DNA of 64,000 bases from Haloterrigena salifodinae (lineage in GTDB: Archaea > Halobacteriota > Halobacteria > Halobacteriales > Natrialbaceae), in NCBI RefSeq assembly GCF_003977755.1, contig NZ_RQWN01000006.1, positions 1 through 64,000 on the forward strand, read 5' to 3'. The notes beneath the pieces are model-generated. The model saw only the letters and a program-made list of their open reading frames with translations, was not told the origin of the DNA and did not search any database. The position numbers were made by a program, and so were the translations under genes. Position 1 is the first letter of the stretch. The number at the start of each line of letters is the position of its first letter. This document shows, piece after piece, positions 54,490 to 63,237 of this stretch.

Positions 54490-55007
54490 TGTGGGTGGAA
54501 TCCCCTCCAACAGATTGCTCCCAAATTACTACAAGATAGCAAGACTTGATGAGACGGTAAGCCCTTGAATAGGCTAACGCCAGTTTCCGCTGGCGTTGAA
54601 GCTCCCTACTGTGACGTTATCGGGTACGTGACGTTGATACTCTACCTCAGTACCACGCGTGATTATTCGACTAACCATGAGTGTGCTCTAATTTCGACGA
54701 TATCTGGGATATCGGGCGTTCCAGGAGCTAAAGGTAGAAAACCCGTCTAAATAAATCATATAGTGCTATACATAATATGGCGACCTGGAAGTTGAGACGA
54801 TAGTAAGGGAAGCAAGGCTGTAATCATGATTTCTGGCGAGCGAGCCCCTTTTGATCGACTCCCGAACGATTATCCGAACTCGCCAGGTACTTCACTTGGA
54901 CGAGTACGACCGGAAGTCCAGTTTAGAGCGTCACGCTGGTAGCGAAGGTAGCAGCGCTATTCAACCGAAGGTACTCTACCGAAATATCGTTCAGACCGCC
55001 GTTCTGT
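54490..55007. other. 518-bp AT-rich gap
   Basis: No coding sequence is supported. It contains short AT runs (AAATAAATCATATAG near 54750) and sequence of the type usual between insertion sequences. Confidence 0.4.
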
Positions 55008-55283
55008 CTACAACGTGATTCGCTCTCCGTCCTCAGGAACGGGAACATCCTCCGGCCCCGACTGCAATTTGTTGCGCGAGAGCAGGCGATCGGTGACCCC
55101 CTCAGCAGTGAAGGCGTCCGCCACTTCCGGCTGACAAAAGAGGGAGACAGCCACCTCGAGTTGCGGTCGCCACGACCGAACGTGCGGAGTTCTCGCCCGC
55201 TGTTCGCGCCAGCGCGCATACGCCGCCGCTGGTGACCCCTTTATCACGTCGAGACCGGCGAGTACGAGTGGTTCCCTGCTCAC
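55008..55283 (-). CDS. putative 91-residue protein behind palindrome copy 3
   Basis: A frame starting at GTG 55283 reads SREPLVLAGLDVIKGSPAAA and ends EDVPVPEDGERITL; composition is acceptable for a haloarchaeal protein. A TTTTATTA box at about 55308-55315 (minus strand) would place the transcript start near the GTG. The 20-bp palindrome overlaps this promoter. No family is recognised, and it may be a remnant of a longer gene. Confidence 0.3.
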   Translation of the reverse strand: MSREPLVLAGLDVIKGSPAAAYARWREQRARTPHVRSWRPQLEVAVSLFCQPEVADAFTAEGVTDRLLSRNKLQSGPEDVPVPEDGERITL

Positions 55284-55289
55284 GAACCA

Positions 55290-55309
55290 TTACACATGTA
55301 CGAATGTAA
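55290..55309. promoter_or_regulatory. 20-bp palindrome TTACA-N3-GTAC-N3-TGTAA, copy 3
   Basis: TTACACATGTACGAATGTAA, overlapping a TATA-like box for the minus strand. The position between box and start is that of a repressor site. See copies at 6486 and 18536. Confidence 0.5.
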
Positions 55310-55565
55310 TAAAATCACGACGTGTGCCAAGACGCGGATCCCCTAACCGAATATCGCCTTGCAGTTCTATCGATTTACGGTGCCAATAGCCGTTCTTTCG
55401 GCAGCGAGATCCGTTGTCGTTCGATATTCCCGACTCCCGAACGTTGGTTCACATCGCGGGTCGACTACATCAAAGTTTGCTCTGACGATCGTCGTGATTC
55501 GATAGACCGTCAGCGAACCCATACGGAGGGTGATGGCACCGATCCGGAGTGAGGGTGACGGTCTC

Positions 55566-55587
55566 CGGAACTGCTCGAGCAGTTCCG
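55566..55587. repeat. perfect 22-bp palindrome
   Basis: The left half CGGAACTGCTC is followed without spacer by its exact complement, around a central CTCGAG. With no loop it is more like a protein-binding dyad than a terminator hairpin. Confidence 0.6.
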
Positions 55588-55790
55588 TGTGGCCTCAGCG
55601 GGTGAACTCGCGTTCGCCACTGGGGATCAGCACGTTCGAGGTCTCGCGGCCCGCCACGTACCATCGCTGTCGTAGGGATGACCGACTCTTCGATCGATTA
55701 CGTGGTGGAGCGCTCGAGAACGCTTTCCCGCTGAAATCTTTCAGGAAACGATCTGAACCATTGATAGAATCGGTACAGTAGGATAAATAG

Positions 55791-55826
55791 CTGCAATAGG
55801 CACAATAGGCACAATAGCACCAATAG
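55791..55826 (-). repeat. CAATAGGCA micro-repeat tract
   Basis: CAATAGGCA and CAATAGCAC occur four times at 9-bp steps. Read on the minus strand it is CTATTG-TGC-CTATTG, the same kind of sequence as the tract at 3605-3675. It is about 120 bp upstream of the GH105 gene. Confidence 0.6.
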
Positions 55827-55946
55827 ACTCTACTCGTCAGCGTGTAGTGTGTCGCTTCACGTTTGAACGACATGAGGGATCGATTCGATGATCGTTGACT
55901 GATCGACATCTATAACCTTAAGTGATAATCCGTCACATATCCCCGT

Positions 55947-56996
55947 ATGTCCATGGAACGATCGTTAGCAGAACTGCTCCCGACCGTCGCCGAGTACACG
56001 CTCGACCTCGATTTCGAGGATTTCATCCAGGGTGAACGACCGATGGTACTCCGCGGCCTGCTGGCGACGGACGACGACGAACACACCGAGATCGCCGAGC
56101 GGTATATCGACTGGGCCGTCCGATCGCAGTCGAGCGACGGACTGATGGCCTACGGATCGATCGACGTCGTCCCGGAGTGGGACGAACACCGCATCTTCCG
56201 CCCCATTCCGGACGCCGGAGCGGTCGCCGTCCTCGCTCTCGAGGCCTACGAGAACGGCGGCCCCGACTCCTACCTCGAGGCCTGCCGGCGACAGTTCGAG
56301 TACCTCCACGAGGATGCTCCCCGAAGCGCGGACGGCGGAATCACTCACCACATGGACGACATCGAACTGTGGGTCGACGCCATCTACATGATGTGTCCGT
56401 TCATGGCCCGCTACGGCCAGCTCACCGATACGCCCGAAGCGATTGACGAAGCCGTCGACCAGATTCTGGTCCACGCGAAGCACCTCCGCGACCCGCAGAC
56501 CGATCTTTACCGGCACATCTGGCGCGAGACGCCGAACAGCTACCCCGACGGCTCGCTCTGGCTGCGCGGCAACGGCTGGTTCGCCACGGGCGTCCTCGAC
56601 ACGTTAGACTACGTGCCCGAAGACCACCCCGAGCGAGATCGCCTCGAGGAACTCGTCCGTGACCACCTCCTGAGCATGGCCGAGTACCAGGACGCCAGCG
56701 GCTTCTGGCACCATCTCATCGACGACGACACGATGTACCTGGAGACCTCGGGGACCCTCCAGTACGCCTACGCCTTCACCGAGGCCGTCGATCGCGGCCT
56801 GCTCGAGGAGGAGTACCGCGAGGTCGCCGAGGACGCGATCGGTGCGGCCAAGACGGTCGTGACCCCCGACGGCGCGGTCCAGCGCAACGCGGCGATGCCC
56901 GGTGGCCCGGAGGCTCCGCAGGCGATCAACCTCTACGGGCAGGGCTGGTTCCTGATCGCCGGCAAGCGGGTCCTCGAGTCGGACGCTGACGTCTGA
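55947..56996 (+). CDS. GH88/GH105 unsaturated glucuronyl/rhamnogalacturonyl hydrolase
   Basis: A 349-residue alpha/alpha-barrel protein matching YteR/YesR-type hydrolases. Key parts are IELWVDAIYMMCPFMARYGQ with the likely catalytic Asp at 144, SLWLRGNGWFATGVLDTLDY and LETSGTLQYAYAFTEAVDRG. These enzymes remove the unsaturated uronic acid left by pectin or rhamnogalacturonan lyases. There is no signal peptide, so it works in the cytoplasm on imported disaccharides. No polysaccharide lyase gene is seen in this window. The alternative start ATG 55953 gives two residues fewer. It is convergent with aroE. Confidence 0.88.
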   Translation: MSMERSLAELLPTVAEYTLDLDFEDFIQGERPMVLRGLLATDDDEHTEIAERYIDWAVRSQSSDGLMAYGSIDVVPEWDEHRIFRPIPDAGAVAVLALEAYENGGPDSYLEACRRQFEYLHEDAPRSADGGITHHMDDIELWVDAIYMMCPFMARYGQLTDTPEAIDEAVDQILVHAKHLRDPQTDLYRHIWRETPNSYPDGSLWLRGNGWFATGVLDTLDYVPEDHPERDRLEELVRDHLLSMAEYQDASGFWHHLIDDDTMYLETSGTLQYAYAFTEAVDRGLLEEEYREVAEDAIGAAKTVVTPDGAVQRNAAMPGGPEAPQAINLYGQGWFLIAGKRVLESDADV

Positions 56997-57174
56997 GCAG
57001 GTTAGAAACTCGCGTCTGTTCGCGATCACCGTCGCGACGATCGCTGACGCGCCTAAACGATGATCTCGAGTTGCCGTCTGTCGACGAGCCACGTTTTGCG
57101 GCGACCAGTGCAAAAAGCGAAATTAGGGGCTCGACCGGTCAGTTCGCAGTTCGCAGTCGTCGACCGAGCGCGAG

Positions 57175-57975
57175 TTACAGGTGACTGCGAAGCGCCTCGT
57201 TCATCGTCTCGACCGGCGCGTCCTCGCCCGTCCACGTCTCGAAGGCGTCGACGCCCTGGAACAGCAGCATCCAGGCGCCGTCGATCGTCTGAGCGCCGGC
57301 GACCGCCGCATCTTTCAGGAACCGCGTCTCGAGGGGCTTGTACACCGCATCGAAGGCCACGAGATCCCCGTGCCAAGCGTCGGCCGGCGCGACCGACTCG
57401 TCGGACTCCAGCCCGACGCTGGTTGCGTTGGCGACGACGTCGGCGTCGGCCATCAGGTCGGGGAGTTCCTCGAGTTCGTGACCGGTCGCCTCCGGAACCT
57501 CGTCGGCGAGGTCGCGAGCCTTGGACGCCGTCCGGTTGGCGATCTGTACGGTGGCGCCCGCTTCTTCGAATCCGAAGGCCAGCGCCCGGGCGGCGCCGCC
57601 GGCACCGACAACGACCGCACGAGTGCCCTCGAGGGCCACGTCGTGATGCTCGAAGGCGCGGAGCGTCCCGGTCATGTCGGTGTTGTACCCGACGGGCCCG
57701 CTTTCGGTGAAGTCGATCGTGTTGACCGCTCCGACCCGGCGGATCTGTTCGTCCGGCTCGGTGAATTCGAAGGCGTCGTGTTTGAACGGTAGCGTGACGG
57801 TCAGACCGTCGATCCCGAGTGCTTCCGCGCCGCGGAACGCCTCCTCGATCCGGTCCGGATCGGCCTCGAAGGTGACGTACTTGGCGTCGATTCCGCGCTC
57901 GCGAAAAGCGGCTTCGTGCATCGGCGGCGACAGTGAGTGCTCGACGGGACTCCCGATGATACCGTAGACGTCCAT
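57175..57975 (-). CDS. aroE: shikimate dehydrogenase
   Basis: A 266-residue enzyme that reduces 3-dehydroshikimate with NADPH in aromatic amino acid synthesis. The substrate site is VYGIIGSPVEHSLSPPMHEA at the N-terminus; the catalytic Lys is in LTVTLPFKHDAFE near 64 and Asp in GYNTDMTGTLRAFE near 100; the NADP loop is VVVGAGGAARALAFGFEEAG near 122. The start ATG 57975 fits the family; the upstream extension to 58047 does not. The surrounding sugar genes leave open a catabolic quinate/shikimate role, but the sequence looks like an ordinary AroE. It stands alone. Confidence 0.92.
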   Translation of the reverse strand: MDVYGIIGSPVEHSLSPPMHEAAFRERGIDAKYVTFEADPDRIEEAFRGAEALGIDGLTVTLPFKHDAFEFTEPDEQIRRVGAVNTIDFTESGPVGYNTDMTGTLRAFEHHDVALEGTRAVVVGAGGAARALAFGFEEAGATVQIANRTASKARDLADEVPEATGHELEELPDLMADADVVANATSVGLESDESVAPADAWHGDLVAFDAVYKPLETRFLKDAAVAGAQTIDGAWMLLFQGVDAFETWTGEDAPVETMNEALRSHL

Positions 57976-59133
57976 ACGACCCCTGCTATGGCGAGAAAAA
58001 TAATCATGACGATTTGCCGTGATGGGGAGCGAAACGGCGACTGTCATTCCTTAAACCATCAAAGCCGATCCTTTTCTGATAGGTAGTCCCCATAATATTC
58101 TAACATTTGGGCCAGCATAGAAACACACCTTTGTAGAGATATTGGAAGATACCACAGATAAGATCCAAAGCACTTAGTTACAAATCATTCCTCGAGATAT
58201 CGGTGGGTCTTGTGCTGTGTTATTTAGATCGACTGATTCCACCAGTACGCGTAGCTTTACGATCACATCTCGGCAGTTGATGGATCGACGTCCCTGAAAT
58301 CATATCCAATCTATCATATGTATCATTTTACCTCTATAGAATAACATTCGATAGCGTTTTGATTCCCACGTTTCGTATCGAAATCGGTGGTCGCGATCGT
58401 GAAGTACAGCGTTGAACCGCGGAGTTGAATTGGCGAGAACGCGGCGTCACTGGTGTCGTATTTATCATGAAACACTGAGAACAGTTACGGTATATATTGT
58501 CAATTGAGTCGAATAGAGCTAAGTATGGTGGAAACCGTTCAGTTTAGATCAATAGCGGTATACTGCCAGTAGGGCCGATCGGTGTGTCGAATCACGGTTT
58601 TGTCGAGCGCTACGTGAGTTTGCCGTCTTCCACCCGCTGGCTACGAATTAGCTTTCCGCATCAGTTATGATCTGTCGACCGTGCTCGTTCGACACCGACA
58701 CATCGGATATGTGTCTAGTATTTATATATGATGGTTTCACAAATACCCAATTGCCTCAACTCGCGCGGTGTCACCTCGTGCTCTACAAAATCTACCCGAA
58801 TCGAAAGTAGACGGCGCCACTCACAAGCCACATGACAGGATGTCACGAGACGACTGCGACAGCGGAGCCTCGTCGCTATCCTCGCCTGAATTCGGCTGCT
58901 TCGACCCGCTCGAGCGTTTTCTCCGACCCATGGAGCAGACGGATATCGCTTCGATGTTGTCGAAGCGGCGGCTCGAACGGTGGCCATCGCAGCGGCGCCG
59001 AAAATCGGCTGTTATCGATCAGTTCGGCCGGTTTGGAACGAACGCAATGGGAACACTACTGACTCCGGTAATCTCACCGTACTGTTCTTGGCGCTTCGTC
59101 CGTCAGATACGCGATGTCGAGATGGACGAATCA

Positions 59134-59235
59134 CTAGTCGGCACCGCGTCGTGGCGGATGTCCGCAGTGCGGGCAACTCGAGGGGTGCTGTCGGAGCACG
59201 ATCGATTGGGAACATCGGGAGCACTTGTACTCCAT
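59134..59235 (-). CDS. 33-residue zinc-ribbon (rubrerythrin-like) microprotein
   Basis: MEYKCSRCSQSIVLRQHPSS continues with CPHCGHPPRRGAD, giving two Cys-x2-Cys knuckles 12 residues apart, as in rubredoxin/rubrerythrin-like zinc ribbons found as tiny stand-alone haloarchaeal proteins. It could bind zinc or iron. There is no clear TATA box, so expression is uncertain. Confidence 0.45.
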   Translation of the reverse strand: MEYKCSRCSQSIVLRQHPSSCPHCGHPPRRGAD

Positions 59236-60306
59236 ATCGGCGGAAACATCGGCAATCACTAAAGTGTTACTACGACAATCGTCGTATTCAGAGCGATTGA
59301 CCAGTGTTTGGGCCCGACTTCCGCCCGTCGATAGCATCTCTCGGAACGAGACGATGGTGACGCAGCGTAGCGACTGAGCGAAGCGTGAATATCCGTGTCC
59401 GAACCGGCAGCTAGTGTGCGTCGGTAGTGTGCCGCGAGCGAGTTGCGACGTCGTGATGGTATCTGTCCGGACTGGATTTGACGCGTTCGGTAGCGAGCGA
59501 TGAGCCCGGTTAGCGAGTTGGGTCGTCAGAACATCGGTTCGATGAGCTACGACTGCGTGTTGTTCGCGAGTACGATGAGATGTGCACCGATCTTCGACGA
59601 CCCTACCGTAGGGGGTCGGCGAATACCTATGAACATGCCGATTCTCGGTGCATCTCGTTTCGATGGGCTGACTCGAGTTAGTCGTCCGAGCACAGTCGGT
59701 CGGGATCGATCGATGCGACTTGATCGAGCACGCGCGACGATCCTCGTTGGGTCAGTTCGTCCATCCTGGCTACCCTCGCTCGTACCCATCTTCCGGTTGC
59801 CTCTCCGTTCATCGTGTCGATACAGGTCATATAGAGAATGGCGTTCTATATTCCAGAGTTCTTGTTCAGAATATCTTAACGCATCGTATATGGGCGCATA
59901 AAAATGTCAACACGGACACGCCCCCTCTCTTAGTGAGACAACGACTGATCGGCATCGATTCATTACACCAATACGGTTGTAAAACAGTACGTATTACGGT
60001 GAGCACCGGCTTTCACTGAATATCGCAATCGGACTTCGTCAAGCTCGGGCTGCCTCCACCTCTAGCGCACTGTGAAGCGTTTGATCGACCACGTCGTTGA
60101 TCGTCGTATACTCAAATTGATTGATGGCAGGTAACATGCCCCGTGGCATATTACTCGCTTCTGTTCTTTGTATGAGAATACTGCACTCTGATGGAGAATC
60201 TCTTGGCGCTCGTTTGGAGAGCCGATCTCTCCGAATAGGGTGAATCCCTTAAAATATATACTCTGTATTTCTTAATACTATCTGAACTAAATAAATTATT
60301 GCATTG

Positions 60307-60316
60307 TTATATAATC
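60307..60316 (+). promoter_or_regulatory. TATA box of the GH43 gene
   Basis: GTTATATAAT, 33 bp before ATG 60349. Together with the Tat signal it supports that start over the GTG at 60322. Confidence 0.5.
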
Positions 60317-60348
60317 TATAAGTGTCTGAATGTGCGATATCGATTCGC

Positions 60349-61881
60349 ATGACGGAGACTCATGATTGCAATGAACCGAATCGACGCAGCGTACTACGAA
60401 CACTCGGCGCCGGAGCGATCGGCACCGCGGGCATCCTCGGAGCTAGCGGATCGGGAAGTGCCGATCACGGCGGAGACCACTACTACAACCCGCTGTACGA
60501 GCCGCATTTTCCGGATCCGGAAGTCCACCGCGCCGCCGACGGTACGTGGTGGGCGTACGGAACGAACATGAATCGAGAGAACACCGAGGACGAGTTGCTC
60601 GTTCCGATCCTCTCCTCGACGGATCTGGTGAACTGGACTTACGAGGGCGAGGCGTTCGACACGCGACCCGGTTGGACCGATGGCTCGATCTGGGCCCCGG
60701 ACATCCACTATTACAACGACGAGTGGATCATGTTCTACTCGCTCGAGCCGCGGCCGTGGGAAAGCGGCGAGTTCGGTATCGGCCTCGCGACGTCCGAGAC
60801 GCCGAGGGAGCCGTTTACCGATCACGGACAGGTCATCGGGGACGGCGATACGGGCGGCGGAACCATCGACGCCTACTTCGTCGAGTATCAAGGGACACCG
60901 TACCTCTTCTGGGGGAGCTTTCAGGGGATCTACGTCGCGGAGCTTACGCCCGACCTGCGGGACGTCGATATGACGACGGTCACGCAGGTCGCTGGCGACG
61001 CCTACGAGGGGACGATTCACCACGAGCGCAACGGCTATCATTACCTGTTCGTTTCGACGGGGACCTGCTGTGAAGGCCACAGCAGCACGTACGAGTACGA
61101 AGTCGGTCGCTCCGAGTCGTTCTTCGGTCCGTACGTCGACCAGAACGGCGTCGACCTGATGGAGTACGACAAGCACAACCAAGGGACGCCGGTCCTCACC
61201 GGTACCGATCGGTTCCCGGGTGCGGCCCACGGGGACATCACGACGTACGACGACGGCTCGGAATGGCTGCTCTATCACGCGTACGACGCGGACGATCCGG
61301 AGTTTATCGACGGCGTCCCGCGGCGCGTGCTCATGATGGATCGGATCGACTGGGTAGACGGGTGGCCGGTGATCGGCTGCGACGGGACGCCGAGTGAGGT
61401 CACACCGGTACCGGGCAGCGGCACGCACTGCGGCGATACTGGTGACGGAACGCTCTCTGCGGGAACGTACCGAATCTCGAACCAAAACAGCGGGCTGTTG
61501 CTGGAGGTCGGGGATGCAGACACCAGCGAGGGAGAGAACGTCAACCAGTGGTCGGATACCGGGCATCCGTGCCAGGAGTGGGAGCTAATCGAACACGGCG
61601 ACGGGACCTACCGGCTGGAGAACGGCCACTCCGGACACGCGTTGTCGGTGGCGGACGGGTCGACGAGCGAGGGTGCGACGCTGGTCCAACGCGCCTGGGC
61701 GACCGCCGCCGATCAGCGCTGGCATCTTATCCAGGCCGCCGACGGCTCGTATCGACTCGAGAACGACGCCAGCGGATACGTCGCGGACGTGCTGGAGGCA
61801 TCGACTGACGACGGCGCTGACGTCATCCAGTGGAGTTGGCTGGGTGGCGATAATCAGCGGTGGCACTTCGATCCAGTCTGA
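60349..61881 (+). CDS. GH43 arabinanase/xylosidase with ricin-type lectin domain, Tat-exported
   Basis: A 510-residue secreted enzyme. Tat signal NRRSVLRTLGAGAIGTAG at residues 11-28. The five-bladed propeller contains the catalytic base Asp in HFPDPEVHRAADG near 55, the second Asp in DGSIWAPDIHYYND near 117 and the acid Glu in DAYEGTIHHERNG near 224. The C-terminal 140 residues (about 370-510) form a CBM13/ricin beta-trefoil with QEW, QRW and QRW repeats (GHPCQEWELIE, AADQRWHLIQ, DNQRWHFDPV). It probably cuts arabinan or xylan side chains outside the cell. It stands before the KdxD-like gene and a sugar-binding protein. Confidence 0.88.
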   Translation: MTETHDCNEPNRRSVLRTLGAGAIGTAGILGASGSGSADHGGDHYYNPLYEPHFPDPEVHRAADGTWWAYGTNMNRENTEDELLVPILSSTDLVNWTYEGEAFDTRPGWTDGSIWAPDIHYYNDEWIMFYSLEPRPWESGEFGIGLATSETPREPFTDHGQVIGDGDTGGGTIDAYFVEYQGTPYLFWGSFQGIYVAELTPDLRDVDMTTVTQVAGDAYEGTIHHERNGYHYLFVSTGTCCEGHSSTYEYEVGRSESFFGPYVDQNGVDLMEYDKHNQGTPVLTGTDRFPGAAHGDITTYDDGSEWLLYHAYDADDPEFIDGVPRRVLMMDRIDWVDGWPVIGCDGTPSEVTPVPGSGTHCGDTGDGTLSAGTYRISNQNSGLLLEVGDADTSEGENVNQWSDTGHPCQEWELIEHGDGTYRLENGHSGHALSVADGSTSEGATLVQRAWATAADQRWHLIQAADGSYRLENDASGYVADVLEASTDDGADVIQWSWLGGDNQRWHFDPV

Positions 61882-62160
61882 CCGATCGGCGGCTCTCGAC
61901 TCACCTATTCCCACCCCATCGGTCTTCCGTGCGATCTGGAACGCCGTGCTCCGGAAGAGTAGTGCGGTTTCAGACGGTCAGCGCAGAACCACTCCGTACG
62001 TCCCAGACGGAAACTCGAGGCGGACGCCGTTGAATGGGGAAACTGAGGCACGATGGCGAGAGAGGGTCGTTTTCCACGTACCCGTGTCGTACGTGGATAG
62101 TCTCAACTCGAGGATCCTGGCACCAGAGCTAATACCGTCGGGTAGAAAGGACGTAGCGAC

Positions 62161-63033
62161 ATGCGTTACTACCAGCTCCGCGAGGGAAGCGCCCCTCGTC
62201 TCGTCGTGAAAACGGAAGGATCGCTGTACGATCTCACCGCCGCAACGGACCAGCTACGGACGTTCGAGGATCTCCTTCGGGCAGCGGCGATCGCGAAGGA
62301 ATCGATCGACGCGATCGCCGACCGACTGCGCGGGGATGCGACCGTTCTCTCGTCGGACGTCTTGGACGAAACCGCTCCGTCAACGCCCGTTTCGTCGGGT
62401 GAGGTGTGGGCGGCAGGCGTCACGTACCGTATCAGCGAGGAGGCGCGCAAAGCCGAAAGCGGGATGCCGGAGATGTATCTCGACGTCTACGAGAGCGACC
62501 GTCCGGAGGTGTTCTTCAAGGCGACGCCGAGTCGAACCGTCGGCCCCGACGAGTCGGTCGGCATCCGCGGCGACTCCGAGTGGGACGTCCCCGAACCGGA
62601 GCTGGGGGTCGTCCTCTTCGAGGACGAGATCGTCGGCTACACAGTCGGAAACGACATGAGCAGCCGATCGATCGAGGGCGAGAACCCGCTCTACCTCCCG
62701 CAGGCGAAAGTGTACGACCGGTGCTGTTCGATCGGGCCCTGCGTCCGTTCGGCCGAATCGATCGACGATCCACACGATCTCGAGATGTGGATGACGATCA
62801 GCCGCGACGGCGAGGTGCTGTACGACGAGTCGACGCGGACGAACGAGATGGAACGCTCCGTCGAGGAACTGGTTGACTGTCACGTTGCACACGACGCCGT
62901 TCCCGACGTTTCGGTCCTGCTCACCGGGACGTCGTTGGTTCCCGACGAGGAGTTCACGCTCCAGGAGGGCGACGAGGTCAGTATCGGCCTCGAGGAGATT
63001 GGCACGCTCTCGAACACCGTCGTCGAGGTCTGA
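62161..63033 (+). CDS. KdxD-like 2-keto-3-deoxy-pentonate dehydratase (FAH family)
   Basis: A 290-residue FAH-fold protein. Its layout agrees with the haloarchaeal 2-keto-3-deoxyxylonate/arabinonate dehydratase that feeds pentoses to 2-oxoglutarate in Haloferax: EVWAAGVTYRISEEARKAES, then RPEVFFKATPSRTVGPDESV, then WDVPEPELGVVLFEDEIVGY with the metal-binding Glu residues, then NDMSSRSIEGENPLYLPQAK. The other pentose enzymes are not in the window. It clearly differs from the shorter FAH protein at 15543. The identification is by resemblance recalled, not by a search. Confidence 0.75.
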   Translation: MRYYQLREGSAPRLVVKTEGSLYDLTAATDQLRTFEDLLRAAAIAKESIDAIADRLRGDATVLSSDVLDETAPSTPVSSGEVWAAGVTYRISEEARKAESGMPEMYLDVYESDRPEVFFKATPSRTVGPDESVGIRGDSEWDVPEPELGVVLFEDEIVGYTVGNDMSSRSIEGENPLYLPQAKVYDRCCSIGPCVRSAESIDDPHDLEMWMTISRDGEVLYDESTRTNEMERSVEELVDCHVAHDAVPDVSVLLTGTSLVPDEEFTLQEGDEVSIGLEEIGTLSNTVVEV

Positions 63034-63203
63034 ACGAATGACGTCGAACGTCGAATGAGTAGCCCAGCCGATCGAATCAGCGGAGTGCACCGTCGTGACC
63101 TCGTTCGTGCCCTTTCGCGTTTCAATCTGAAATCCGCGAAACGCCGCCGATGAGGCGCTCTTATTTGCGCCTTTATCGGAGTAGAATACACTTGGCCCGA
63201 TAA

Positions 63204-63212
63204 CTTTATTAA
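63204..63212 (+). promoter_or_regulatory. TATA box of the last sugar-binding protein gene
   Basis: CTTTATTAA, 25 bp before ATG 63238, so a leaderless transcript is expected. ATG 63226 would lie before the predicted transcript start. Confidence 0.5.
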
Positions 63213-63237
63213 TGTGTGTGAAAACATGTCGATTAGC

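Larger units (their letters stand above)
55310..55946. other. 637-bp gap with palindrome and micro-repeats
   Basis: No gene is supported. The minus-strand reading QRWYVAGRETSNVLIPSGER at about 55600-55660 may be a trace of a decayed gene. The palindrome (55566) and the micro-repeat tract (55791) are listed separately. Confidence 0.4.
57976..60348. other. 2.4-kb gene-poor, AT-rich region
   Basis: Apart from the possible 33-residue zinc protein at 59134-59235 I find no supported gene. A 32-codon minus-strand frame at 60039-60137 (MLPAINQFEYTTINDVVDQT) looks protein-like but short. Several TATA-like stretches occur (58490, 58720, 60270). This looks like old mobile or non-coding DNA. Confidence 0.45.

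Noticed and set aside
58370-58700. Possible tRNA or transposon end in the gene desert
   Set aside because: No T-loop GTTCRANNC consensus with a matching acceptor stem and no inverted ends could be found.
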